DNA of 64,000 nt from Hygrophila difformis (lineage: Eukaryota > Streptophyta > Magnoliopsida > Lamiales > Acanthaceae), in NCBI GenBank assembly GCA_030278955.1, contig JAOANR010000010.1:17824444-17888443 (forward strand). Reading direction: 5' to 3'. The notes under the pieces were generated by a model. That model worked only from the letters and a program-made list of their open reading frames with translations. It ran no database searches and was not told where the DNA came from. Below are positions 22,859 to 34,019 of this stretch, one piece after another. Position 1 is the first letter of the stretch, and every line of letters starts with the position of its first letter. The position numbers and the translations under genes are program-made.

Positions 22859-23461
22859 CTATGCTGCCTCCGGCAGAGTAGCAGGGTCTTCCATTGGATC
22901 ATCCTCATCAGAGACTTGGCCGGTGCCCAAAGGCCCATAAAATACTGGGGACGGTGGATCGACGGCTTTCGGAGCTGGTCCTTGTAGTTCCTCCAAATGA
23001 TTCTCCACGGGACTTAGGTTTGGGCTTGGGTTCGGCGACGGGCGAACCATGTGAGGCCAGAGTCCAAGGGTTCCGTAACGGCCATGGATAAGGCCGGATG
23101 GGCTTTCAACTGCGGGTGTTGGACTTCGTGGTCCCATCAAATGGTCTTCCACAGGGCTGTATGGTACCACGATATCAGTGAGGTCGAGCAGGTCCATCCC
23201 TAGATCCTCGATTCTATCTATCATCGCATCTCCCCGTTCAGTGAGTTTTTGCACTTGAGTCTCTAAGTCTTTTATGCGACCTTGATTAGCAGCTCTCAAA
23301 TTCAAAAAGTGTTGGAGGTCGGCTTCCCTTAAGTCTCCCATTTGGTGCAGATTTGCCTCCAATTGAGTTATACGATATTTCATTTGTTGTATGGTTTGTT
23401 GGGAATCGAAGTGAGAGTTCATCATTTTGATCATCAAGTTCATCATATCTTGACTAGCCAT
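22859..23461 (-). CDS. Coiled-coil ORF of the long-LTR element
   Basis: Starts MASQDMMNLMIKMMNSHF at 23461. Residues about 15-90 are a heptad coiled coil (QQTIQQMKYRITQLEANLHQ, RIKDLETQVQKLTERG); the second half is Pro/Ser/Asp-rich (PSPNPSPNLSPVENH) and ends DEDDPMEDPATLPEAA. There is no zinc knuckle, protease or polymerase. It occupies the gag position after the primer site. It could supply a structural protein for the non-autonomous family; this is inference. Uninterrupted, so possibly recent. Confidence 0.55.
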   Translation of the reverse strand: MASQDMMNLMIKMMNSHFDSQQTIQQMKYRITQLEANLHQMGDLREADLQHFLNLRAANQGRIKDLETQVQKLTERGDAMIDRIEDLGMDLLDLTDIVVPYSPVEDHLMGPRSPTPAVESPSGLIHGRYGTLGLWPHMVRPSPNPSPNLSPVENHLEELQGPAPKAVDPPSPVFYGPLGTGQVSDEDDPMEDPATLPEAA

Positions 23462-23832
23462 CTAGCGCAAGCAAAAGATCTAAGTCAGAACGTATCACGC
23501 TTCTAAGTTCTTTAAGTTTAGGCAATGCAGTATGCACATGTAAATGATGATTTCCCCCCAAAAATAATTCATGCACTATGTATATATATATATATATTTC
23601 GAATTTCCATGGGTTTTAAAAGTAAAAATCCATTCCATGGAATTAATGCTTTAAAAATTTAAAATAATAGTCAAAATCCTTGGACCTCTATATTGGGTCA
23701 AAAATAATTATCATTTGGGCTTCTATAATTATGACAATAATAATTTAAAAATAATCATGGTTTAAAAATAATAGTTTAAAAATAATAATCTAATAGTTTA
23801 AAAATAATAATACTAATTTAAAAATAAACCTG

Positions 23833-23844
23833 GCTCTGATACCA
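23833..23844 (-). promoter_or_regulatory. Primer binding site (initiator tRNA-Met)
   Basis: Minus strand TGGTATCAGAGC, three bases after the LTR end. Perfect tRNA-Met complement; the sister element at 16.2 kb has a mutated version. Confidence 0.9.
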
Positions 23845-23847
23845 ACT

Positions 23848-26426
23848 TGTAACACCCCGGTTTTTTGTAACCCAAGTCGGGATGTCACCGCCACACCTCC
23901 CTAGCAAGACATGGTTTCTCCGAGCTTACTAAAGAGATGCAAGGCTAGGTATTGCAGTATTTAAAATATTTAAAACAATAAAAAACAGCCCATACAATAT
24001 AAATCCAAAAATAATATTATAATGCAGCGGAAGAATAATAGCTAAGTATAAGTATTGCAGCGGAAAATGTAAATAGGGCCAACATAGCAAAAACATGGGT
24101 TAAACAGGACCATTCATACTATTGTCTAATGCAAAATTTAAATGTAAAGTGTTCCCAAAATCCCATGTATGTACGTGCTCAAGTATAATCCACATGCTCT
24201 GTAGGAAAAAGGAAAGAAATGGATTGGGTCAGCACAACTTGCTGAGTAAGTTAACACATACATGATCGTGAGGTTTCAAAGCCATTAAATTAATATTTAA
24301 ACAAAGGCATGATCATAATTCATGAACAATTTAATTTAATTAACTTGCATAACTAATTCATGGATTCTAACAAGTAACACATTTAGCATAATTTAAATAA
24401 AAGCCATAATTAATTTAAATAAAGCATTAAATAATTTAGATGGACTATAAATAAATATTTTAACTATCCCCATTACACCCAAGATTTAGTATTTCAAGTA
24501 TTTCACGATTGCATCACAATCTCGTCAAGTTTAGCCGGTAGTCCGGCGGCCTAAGCCGTATCCACCATACCCAGTACCACTCCGGAGCCTCGGGAAACCC
24601 ATATGGATATTCTCGAGAGTGTAGGCAATATATCTCATGCTGTTTTGGCAATATATCTCAAATTTCGCACGGGGTCACCATCGTCCATAAAGGCACGAAG
24701 TGAATCGTTAGGGGGGCACCCTGCAGAGTACTCACCCCCTAATTTTAATTGATCAAGTTTGTAAGGGGATTTTTTTTCAAAATTCTTATTTCATGTATTT
24801 TAATTCAAGAAGAGATTTCTACTCGTTTAAACCTTAAAGGCTAATTTCACCGTTTCAACAAGATTTCCAAGATTTGACTTTGTCAACACACTGTTTACTC
24901 CAAAATTAATTAAAAATCTGTCCTAAGTCCAAAAATTCTGAAATTTGACCAGTGACTCGAAAACACAGAGATGAACAAGTTTTGTGTTTTAGGTTTTTCG
25001 ATCCGAGTTAAGGAAATAAGTCAAAAACGTAAATTTTCATCAGGATATTAATCTGTCCGAATTTTCAACAAAGCAGTTTCAAAATTTCGAGATCTACCAT
25101 AGCAAACTAACTCCAAATTTGATGACATTTTACAAGGAGATACTTAAGACATATATCTACAAGTTTCATGTTCAACAAAAGTTCTAATTAAACCTAGATC
25201 TATTGTCAAAAATGCCTATACGTTCGGACTAAAGTTCTGTCAAGATTTCAAGATCTAAATTTAGAACAGTTCGGTTTGGAGTCGATTTCAGATATCAAAA
25301 CTTAATGAAAAATTATGACATTTTTAAAGAACCTAGATTAATGTTTTAGGAACGTTTTTCATGTTTTAAGTTTTCTCGTTTGATCAGTTTAAAGGGTTCG
25401 GAAAAATCGTGCAAAAACGCTGCGCCATAGAGATTCTCGTCGTGACAGATTTTTAAGTTCTTGATTTAGATCTTTAGATTAAGTATATTTTAATTCTCCC
25501 AAAACCATTTAAGCACTAACTTACCGATCTATGGACGTTCCGGCTCGTCGATTCGAAGGCGTGGCTTCCAGTCCACCATTTATCTCCTTGATTCGTCGGG
25601 TTCTTCGTTCTAGATCCGGATCGGGGTTTAGAATAGAAAAAGGATGAAGTTAGGATTCGTTTTCGAATCAAGAATGGAAAAGAAACGGACCAGAACTTAC
25701 CACAACGGCAAGGCCTCCGGAATTTCGTCCAAGTCAGTCTCCTCCTCTTGGTTTCATGCCTCCGACGACTCCTGGATTAGGGTTTGTTGTGTAGAGATTT
25801 TTCGTAGAGTTTTAAAAAGTGTTCGGGGCTGAGTAAGGGGCTTATTTATAGATGTAAGGGACCTAGGGGACGTCCAAAGTCTTCCCTAGTAAGTCTTGAG
25901 CCACAAGGTGAGCAACCGAAGTCGAAAAATCCGGATTCGGGCGAGAAAATCTCGCATGGTTTGTTACTGCCCGACGGTGCGGGGTTGGCGCGCCGTTTAG
26001 GGGAAAACCCGCGCGGTCACCGCCTGGACTTCGGTCCGGGCGGGTCATGCGATCCGTCGAGCGTTTCCTCCTCTCTTTCGGACTTCTATCCCTCTATGTT
26101 CTCGGATTCCGATTTCCGAGCTATTTCCGGATTCCAATTTCCTATCTAAAATTTTACTCGGGTCTAGATTTAATATTGGCCTCGAATTCTCGAGTTCATT
26201 GGTGTCGGGTTCTCGTGTACAATTTATTTGATTAAATTATCTTTGTCTTTACGGGTATTGGAAATTTAATTCCTTCTTAAATTAAATTCCATTTCTCATT
26301 TCCTTATCTATGTACTATGTCTATTTATTTATTATATTTAGTTATTGTTATTGTTATTTATTGTTTATTTATTTCTTTATTGTATTTATTTATTTATTTT
26401 TTGTTGCAAAATTCTCGGGTATTACA
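23848..26426 (-). repeat. 5-prime LTR of the truncated long-LTR element
   Basis: Ends TGTAACACC and TATTACA on the plus strand, which are the TG...CA termini read in reverse. Similar in length and end sequence to the LTRs at 13.9-20.0 kb. Confidence 0.7.
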
Positions 26427-26439
26427 ACCCGGCCCCTTA

Positions 26440-26535
26440 TCCCTCCTCTTTATCCTCCTTTGCAATTTGTGTGGCTTGGGCTCCCACACACCTTTGCCGA
26501 CACATGAGTGTCAATGTTTATCCAAAAAAAAAACA
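26440..26535 (+). mobile_element. SINE 3-prime fragment
   Basis: Contains TTTGTGTGGCTTGGGC and ends in a run of A at 26525-26534. The same core (ATTTGTGTGGCATG) is found on the minus strand at 26885-26954 and 47417-47575, the latter with a full tRNA-like head. Confidence 0.5.
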
Positions 26536-26679
26536 ACTTAACTGCTCATATTTTTCAAATTAACCCGAACATAAGGTATTAGAGCTAAAAGCGTAATCCC
26601 AAAATTTGACCGTAATTCCTTTCTTTTTCGTCGCCGAATTTGTCCATCTATATTTAACATAATATTGAATAGAAATATA

Positions 26680-27026
26680 CTTCCTCTGTTCTCATGAATA
26701 TGCAACATTTACTCTACACATGTAATCCAATGCACATTTTTAACAATGAATAACTTACGTTGTATACAAGTAAAAAATTATAAAAAAAGTTGATAATCTA
26801 AAACTAGAAAAGGAGACGATTATAACAAAATACCACTTGACTATATTTTTTCTTCTATAATTATTATATAAACGTGAATCAAAGTTTTTTTTTTTGCTGA
26901 ACAGTCTATACGGGCTAGGAAATGGGTGGTGAAGCCCATGCCACACAAATTACGAACGTGAATTAAAGTTGAATAATAAATAGTGTCAAAAAATCAAACG
27001 TTTTACTTTAACGAATACGAAGGTAG
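26680..27026. mobile_element. Stowaway MITE split by a SINE fragment
   Basis: Left end CTTCCTCTGTTCTCATG after TA (26678-26679), right end near 27026 (GAAGGTAG then TA). The body matches the other Stowaway copies but is interrupted at 26885-26954 by a 5-prime-truncated SINE. Confidence 0.6.
26885..26954 (-). mobile_element. 5-prime-truncated SINE with 14-bp target duplication
   Basis: Poly-T at its left (poly-A on the minus strand) and flanks AACGTGAATCAAAG (26871-26884) and AACGTGAATTAAAG (26955-26968), a 14-bp duplication with one mismatch, typical for target-primed reverse transcription. Shares the ACACAAATTA core with the SINE at 47.4 kb. Confidence 0.7.
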
Positions 27027-27726
27027 TAATTTTTTTCTAAAATTCTATCATTAAAAATTAATTTTTTTTCCAAAAAAGAAGGAAAAAAAATTTCATGCAA
27101 AACACCAATTTTCCTGCACAGTCCTAATGCTCGAAATATCACCCCCACTTTCTTCCTTCTTGGAATTTTGTTGCTAAATGATCCGACGAACGAAATCATC
27201 ACCTTCTAACCCTCAACCCAGGTTCATTGTCCACTATCTACGATTTGTTGTGCGTTACTCTTCGATCTTCCCTCTTTCTAAATCCCCTTCAACATAAGTT
27301 CAACTCCCTTTTCGGTCATAATAATTAATAAATAACTAAAATTTAGGTTATCGAATGTGTATAAATGGAAAATGTACAGTACTTGTGTGGGAAATAGTAA
27401 TGGTATAATTGTAGTATTTGACCTTTGAATAAATTTTATTATGACATTAACAGTCAACTTCCAAATTACCAAGTGTTCCACAATACCACTCGGTTGATTC
27501 ATCCAATTATTAATAATATTGTAATAAAATATTTATACAATATATGTAATCTTTATTATTATAAAGAATCGAACAATTAAAATTTGTTGTTTAGTGCATT
27601 CAATTAGAAAGAAGTCAAGTTTATTTGGCCCAAAATCTATGAAAACCTCCTCAGGCCCTGAAAACTTTGCGGCCAATTTGATCCAATTTGCGATGAAAAA
27701 AGAAAAAGAAAAAGGTCGTTTCAAGA
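27027..27726. other. Intergenic, downstream of the MADS gene
   Basis: AT-rich; no gene motif found in either strand. It would hold the 3-prime untranslated region of the MADS gene at its right end. Confidence 0.4.
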
Positions 27727-28269
27727 TTAATTCGCCGCCGGCGCCGCCTTCATCTGCGTTGCGGGTTTCTCCATATTTTGAATTCGGCGAAGGACATCAC
27801 CCCTTAGGGTTTCAATGGCGGCCCAGTATTCTTCAAGTTCCTCTTCATCATCTTCCATTAGTAGTACATCGTTTACAGGCTCAACAAACCAGAATGCATT
27901 GGCGCCATTTTCTTTGATTTTCCTCTCCTTTTCCTTTTCAATCTGCAATTCCCTCACAGCTTCCGTATAAAATAGTCTCCCAATGTCGGCACTAATTTCA
28001 GCATCGTCGCCTAAACCCGACGACGAAGCTTCCCCGCTTTGGAATCGGCGGAGCACCGATTCCACCGAGGGGTTGCCGAAAGTATACATTTTTCCGGCCG
28101 GCGACTGCACCAGAATCCCAATTTGTGCACTGCAGAGAACGGAGAGCTCGCTGGCCTTTTTGAACAGACCCGCTCGGCGCTTGCTGAAGGTCACCATCAA
28201 ATTTGATTTTTTCTCGATTTTCCGAATAGGGATTTTCCTCTTGCCCAAGGTTTTCTTGGTGCTATCCAT
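27727..28269 (-). CDS. Type I (M-alpha-like) MADS-box transcription factor
   Basis: 180 codons, single exon, as usual for type I MADS genes. The start at 28269 (MDSTKKTLGKRKIPI) is preferred over the ORF start at 28392 because the MADS domain begins there. MADS domain residues about 10-68: KRKIPIRKIEKKSNLMVTFS, KRRAGLFKKASELSVLC, AQIGILVQSPAGKMYTFGNP. The rest is acidic with a short helical region (EREL-type EAVRELQIEKEKE) and a C-terminal segment AAIETLRGDVLRRIQNM. There is no K-box, so it is type I. These factors bind CArG-like DNA as dimers and mostly act in female gametophyte and endosperm in plants (family knowledge). No damage seen. A palindromic copy of a related C-terminal region lies at 50.92-51.14 kb. 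Confidence 0.85.
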   Translation of the reverse strand: MDSTKKTLGKRKIPIRKIEKKSNLMVTFSKRRAGLFKKASELSVLCSAQIGILVQSPAGKMYTFGNPSVESVLRRFQSGEASSSGLGDDAEISADIGRLFYTEAVRELQIEKEKERKIKENGANAFWFVEPVNDVLLMEDDEEELEEYWAAIETLRGDVLRRIQNMEKPATQMKAAPAAN

Positions 28270-30415
28270 CACTCTCACAAGTCTCTGAATTACTTGAATT
28301 GATTTATTTGATCTTTTGTCTTTCTTTCTCAGAATTGACAGCGGAGAGAATACGATTTTTCTGTCGTGCGATAGTTGAAATAGAAAGAGCAAAGGATAGG
28401 GGTGAGGGTACTTATAGCAGTAATTGTCTTTGCTTCTAATGTTTCTTATTTATTACCGGTTACCTGTTGTTATGATTGGATAGATTTCTTCTAACGGCTA
28501 GTTTTAAAAAACTCTTCTTTTGCTTGTGTTTTTATCCAGCTGTAATCTTTTCTAGCTTGTGTTTTTACCCAGCTGTCATCTTTAATTACACCAGTTTCTT
28601 GAATCTTGATTCTTGATTCTTGATTGTTGAATATTCTTCCTATTTATCATGGCTTTTCTTTCCAATCTTCTCCCTGTTCATGGGTACCGATTAATTTCCC
28701 CCTGTCGACATTTCCGGTGAGAGACGCAGCAGGGAGGTAAGTTTTATGGGTTCTGTTTTATGGATTTTGTTGTTGGCTGTTAAATTTCTTGATTTTGGGT
28801 GTAATGCTTGTGTGGTTGGGAAATTATGTGGCTGTAGTAGTAATTGAAAGTCGGATTACAGTAGCGAATTCTTTTTGTCCTGTGAATCTGGTAGAAACTT
28901 TTATGGGTTTTGTTTTATGGATTTTGTTCTATTGTTACTGTGTGAATTTTTGGTATGAGGAAATATGTAGAGTAGGAAAACCTTCGACTTTGTCCTTGGT
29001 AGTATAATTTATACTTACAAGATTTGGGGGGTGTAAGGGATCAATTTGCAGCCTTTTTGATATGGAAATGGTAGAATTGGTAGACTGCAGTGTCTATCCT
29101 CCTAAAAGAATTGGGAGTTTATGTTACGGGTTATATGGTTAATTATTTATTACCATCAGATTTCATGAGAAAAGAGAGTAGCAAGCAGCACAGTTCTCAT
29201 TTATAAATTTCACATATTGAGCTAAAACTACAGTTCGGAATTTTGCATAATCTACAGAAATATAGCATACCAGGATAGCATGGCTTGTGTTGAATCCTCA
29301 TATTGCAAGACCATTATTACTGCAAATCCCAAGCTGTTGATTGTATGTTTAACTAAATGCGGCATCAACACCAAATGCTGAAGACCCTGTAAATGATGAA
29401 AAAACTCAAGAAACAAAAATGTCAGGCATGCGGAAGAATAATATTCACAAACAACCTGTAGTTTATTACAATTAGATTTTTTGATGAGCTCCTCTTTAAT
29501 TTTCTTGGCTGAACTTTACTGCAGAATTAGGAAATAAACTGAATTAGGGTATGCAATCTAAATTTTGATAGTTTCTGAGTTGTATAAATCACATTTACTA
29601 TTTGGTAGATAGTAAATGTATAAATCACATTTGATAGATAGATAGATAGAGAGAGAGATGCATGGATAGATCAATCCCTCATCTTATGCTTTTTTATTTT
29701 TTTATTTTTTATTTTGAATTTTTAAATAAGGTTCTTTTTGAACTCGATCTGTGTTTCTTCAGGATTATCTATGAACATGCAGGATTAGTAACACATGATA
29801 AGATCAACATACATTAATGTTGTGATAATAACAAGGATTGTTCCCGTTAAAATCATCATAAGTTTTATTCATTGTCTTTCTTGATTTCTTCGTGATATAT
29901 TCTTGTAATAAATATGCTTGTATAGTTGTATGTAGTGAGAAACCACAATAGGATCTTTTTTATCCATTTCAAACTATGAGAGGACAGTATGATATTTTTT
30001 GGCCAAATTTTCATTGTATTTCCAATCCTTTGTAATCTAGTATACACCTCTAGGTAAGCAGATGCAGATGAGTTATGATCCATTGGCATATCCGTGTTTT
30101 GCCATGCTACATCATATTCTCTGTAGAATTCAAGCCATGCTCCTTCGTCCAGTGCCATCCAGGGGGTTTTGCGGTCGGCTCCAGTGTCCTCACTGGTCCG
30201 ATATAACCTTCAGGTACTATATTATGCTGTCTTCTTTTACTGAATTAACCTTAATGGTTCGATTGCACCTTCTTTAGAAATCGGGGGTTATCTTTACTAG
30301 AGATAGGAGTCTTATGGATGTATGTTATCCACGGCTCAATACCCTCAAGTTTCTAGAGTTTATAATATGAAGTATTATAGTAATTTACTTTTGCAACTGT
30401 AGTTCATATAGCAAA
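28270..30415. other. Intergenic, with MADS promoter side and simple repeats
   Basis: At 28517-28585 a unit of about 33 bp beginning GCTTGTGTTTTTA is repeated in tandem in the MADS upstream region. A TTGATTC run lies at 28602-28625 and a GATA/GAGA microsatellite at 29631-29660. A short minus-strand reading ALDEGAW near 30150 looks like a Copia gag crumb. No gene recognised. Confidence 0.45.
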
Positions 30416-33212
30416 ATGAATAAAACAGGTATAGTGCACCACTTGGTCCTCCGGGCCACCACCACCCACCTCAGATTACTCATTTACGCTGCCGCATCAC
30501 CACCGCCCGCCTCCACCAATCGGGACATTGCCTCCTTTCTTTGCCCTCAACCTTCCTCAGCCACCATGAGTGCATACAATACCGTCGCTACAACCCATGT
30601 GGACACACTTTTCAAGCTGAAGAAAGCTCTTCGCACCAAAGTGAGAAAAGAACTCAAGTCCATGGACCCCCAGCTCAGATCTCAAGAAGGCAATCTGTTT
30701 GTTTTAAAAGCTGATTGATGCATATCTATTCAGTTAACTCGATTATGAATTTGTACTCATTTTGGTATTCTTAGACTTTTCGGTTTGTGCGAATTTTTGT
30801 CTTCTTTAGATGACGCAATACAGAAGATAGTGTTGAATGCTCCATGGTTCAAATCTTGTACAAGACTATGTGCTTACATCAACTGTGCTCCTTTGCGAGA
30901 ATGGATACCAGTAATGTTTTATTCCCTCTCAGTTCTTACTAAGCCCAATAGTATCAACAAAGTTCATTAATGATACCCACTGTTATAGACCAATTTCAAA
31001 AATTGGTGATTTATAAAATGCCCTGTTATTTTCATCTTATTCTTGGTTAGCTTTGAAAATGATTCATTGTGTGTTTTCATATGTGCAATATGTGATTACT
31101 GCCCTCGTTTTCTTTTTCCCGCAAATAGTGTTTGGATTGCCTATGATGCCTTTACTTAATAACATAATGTTATGTGCTGTATTCTCTTGTGATTGTGCCC
31201 ATTCACACGTGCCACTTCAATTCATTGGACTTCAAGCTTTATGATAACACTGGTTTTTTTATTTTGTGGGTGGAATGCTAGATCCGTGAAATGTAAGTTC
31301 TTATTTTGTTATTCTTCAACAAGGTGATCATCCGCAAGTGCCAAAAAAGCTTTATGTTCCTCGGGTAGAAGACAAGAATAGTTTCATGAGGATGTTGAAC
31401 ATTTCTAGGATGGATGATTTGATCGCAAATTCCATGAATATAATATTGGAGCCGGCTCCACGTGATGCTGAGGAAAATGAATGCAAAGATGGTAAGTCTT
31501 GTTTCTTGTATACTTTGAACTGTTTCTTGTGCAGTAGTAGGCTGTGTTGATGATACACAAGTTGTGTTTTCTGATCAGATGTGGGGTCTTCCCTGCACCT
31601 GGAAGTAAGTTTGTTGTAGAGCATGAATGCATGATTGATAGGGCATATAGCTTTTAAATGAACAATAGGATTATGAATGCTTTACATATTTTTATCCGTG
31701 TATGCTTCAAGAAATAGTAGTATAGTACATGATGGGTTGAATTCGAGTTAATTAAGAAATGATATCTTTATCATTCTTCCAGAAGATATACCAAGAATAC
31801 CTGGTTCGGCTAACTTCATAAATCCAGTAATTTCGGAGTTTGGACTTTCATTCCATTTACTGGGGAAATCATCTATAGTTGGCCTGACATCATTGAATTG
31901 CATGAATATGAATAATACTCATATGCTCATATTCTGCTTCACACACACCATTAACAGTGTAAATTGTTATACTATATAATGACTGTAAATTGTTATACTA
32001 TTGCCCTCAAATTACTGGGTGGCTGCTTCCTTATATGATATCTGAATTAAGGCATGTCTTCAATGCAGTAATGTTTGCAAATGAACCTGTGGAGTTGTTC
32101 CTTTTACCTGGTATGGCCCCAACCTCCTCAATTCTAACTATTATTCTACTCTCACAATGGATATGGTAGCCTATCTTAACTTCAGAGCTTTACATCTTTG
32201 TTTGCTATTTGTTTACATAGGACTTGCTTTTGACAAAATGGGCAGGCGCTTGGGCCGTGGTGGAGGGTATGTAATCTATTCTCTTTATAAAATCTGATTT
32301 TCATCAATCAAAGTCCCAAACTTAAACTTTTAGTACACCTTTATACGTGACGGAACATTTTCTTGGTCTCTAGCATTGCAAGTGACCAAGCACTGCAAAT
32401 TCAAAGTTTATCGGCCTGTCACAATGGTGGAAATTCTCCTTGTCCTTGCCTCCTGGGGCTAAAATGCATGTTGACTCAATCTTATTTTTTCCTTTTCTGC
32501 ATTTCCCTTGGAAGAGCTTGATTTTGTAGTAATATGCTGAGTGATTTAATTTTTTGTTCCCATGTTCGTCACCATACCCTTTAAAAAGTGATGACTTTTC
32601 TGATACTACTGTTATGCTCTTTAATTTTCACGCTTTCTTTGTACTTGATTGTGTTGTATGAAGTAGAGGATGAAATCATGTGAATCTGTGTAGAGGATGG
32701 AAACATGTGAAGTAGATTGAATGTTGTGTTGTATGTGTGCCCTTGTTTATATATAAATCCTGAGTATTAACATATGCAGATGTCAAGTTCAGTAAATTTT
32801 CTCTCTTCGGGGGTGTTCTCTATCTATTTTGAATTTATACGTTTTGACCCCCATGTGTTCTTTACATGTAACAATGAATCAATTGTAGCTATTATGATGA
32901 CTTCCTCACAAAATATGAAGTGCTTACAAAGGACCGCAAGTGGAAGAAACCTTTATTTGGTATGCTGATTATTCATCACAATCTTATGTATTGGCTAAGC
33001 CATAAGTGTAAAACATAGTCACACCACAGGACACATTAATCTCTGAGTATTAATACTTATGCAACCGCATGCAGTTGCTCTGTCTTATTCGTGCCAAATA
33101 CTAGAAGACAGTGTTATACCAATGACTCCAAGTGACATCCACATTGATGCTCTTGTTACATCGTCTGGCTGGCGTGATCCCTGCTGTTCCTGCTGTTCTG
33201 TTAACTGGTTGA
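30416..33212 (+). pseudogene. 5FCL: 5-formyltetrahydrofolate cyclo-ligase gene, decayed
   Basis: The enzyme turns 5-formyl-THF into 5,10-methenyl-THF with ATP; the plant form is mitochondrial. Exons: 30416-30689 (in-frame upstream Met gives a targeting-like leader; core starts MSAYNTVATTHVD at 30566), 30810 to about 30915 (KIVLNAPWFKSCTRLCAYIN), 31324-31491 (KKLYVPRVEDKNSFMRML, ANSMNI, LEPAP), 32069-32110 (ANEPVELFLLPG), 32221-32266 (LAFDKMGRRLGRGG), 32889-32959 (YYDDFLTKYE), 33075-33212 (ALSYSCQILED, DIHIDALVTSSG). Intron 1 has a GC donor (AAG/GCAATC) with matching phase. Damage: one base missing near 30901 (CGAGAATGG where GAAGTGG is expected) and a 4-bp duplication TGGC at 33166-33173 that shifts the C-terminus (without it the frame ends at TGA 33210). 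The ATP/substrate motif GRGGGYYD is kept. Probably non-functional. Confidence 0.85.
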
Positions 33213-34019
33213 GTTCTGGTTCAAGTTTCCAGGTTTACAAATGCTCTTGCAACAGCTCAATTTGTGGTTTCCTGATTCTGTCGTCGATGTTGCGAAGGAT
33301 CAATTGTGCAAGCTGTTTGAACATGACTTGTAACATTGTCATGGCCCCGTTGATATGCCAAAAAGGGTATACTAGTAATTATTATTTTATGCATTGGAAT
33401 TGAGTCGGTTTTATTAACAATGCTTTGTAGCAGGACTGCCCCCGAAGATGTTACTGATTTTGGATTATGGTTCTTGTTAGGATTTGGTACAGTTTGAAAT
33501 TAAATTCTATTCGGAATAATTAGGGAGTTCAAGTAGAAAATAAATTAATACTGCAAAGAATTATGTGTGCCCGACATGCCCACTATTTGTAAAGTAATTT
33601 TCTAACAACTTAAATTTTTCAAGAATGAAAAAATAATAAAATAAAATAAATCTAACATTCATGCGCCCAACACGCAATGGCGGATCCAAAAATTTTTTCT
33701 AGTGGTATCACAACATGATGGAAACAATATTGAAATTAAGGATGCTAATCAAAATACAAAAACTACTTAAAAAATTTAGATTATAATTGATTATAGTGGT
33801 ATCATCACAAAAACTCAGTGGTTGCACCATGCAAACTCAAGTTAAATGTAAAAATATTTTAGCTTAAAATATTAATTTTATTAATTTGAGTGGTATTTCA
33901 TACCACCGTCGTTCCCTCAGTGCATCCGAGATAAATCTAGCATAATAATAAATTGTAAGTGTTTGATCTTCTTGAATGGTGTATTTCCTACTTTGCATAG
34001 GGTTGCTACCAAATCTATA
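33213..34019. other. Intergenic with a repeat remnant
   Basis: A segment about 33675-33925 starts GGCGGATCCAAAAATTT and ends with GGTATTTCATACCACC, similar to a stretch at 51.75-51.99 kb (ACACCACTTAA, CTGGACCCGTC); likely remnants of one transposon family. No gene seen. Confidence 0.4.

Larger units (their letters stand above)
22750..26426 (-). mobile_element. Long-LTR retroelement, 5-prime LTR plus ORF, truncated
   Basis: On the minus strand: a 2579-bp LTR (26426 to 23848) starting TGTAATACCC and ending GGGTGTTACA, the tRNA-Met primer site, a leader, and a 200-codon ORF (23461-22859). Leader segments around the CCATGGAAATT motif are shared with the interior of the element at 13.9-20.0 kb (there near 16440), so both belong to one family. 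No 3-prime LTR follows; instead the sequence ends in AATAAA and a short A-run (22752-22785). Confidence 0.7.

Noticed and set aside
28270..28392. Longer N-terminus for the MADS protein
   Set aside because: The extra 41 residues precede the MADS domain, are not like any type I MADS protein, and M42 starts the domain at the usual distance.
29865..30158. Minus-strand ORF beginning MALDEGAWLEFYRE as a gene
   Set aside because: The ALDEGAW string resembles a Copia gag crumb; the rest shows no family motif.
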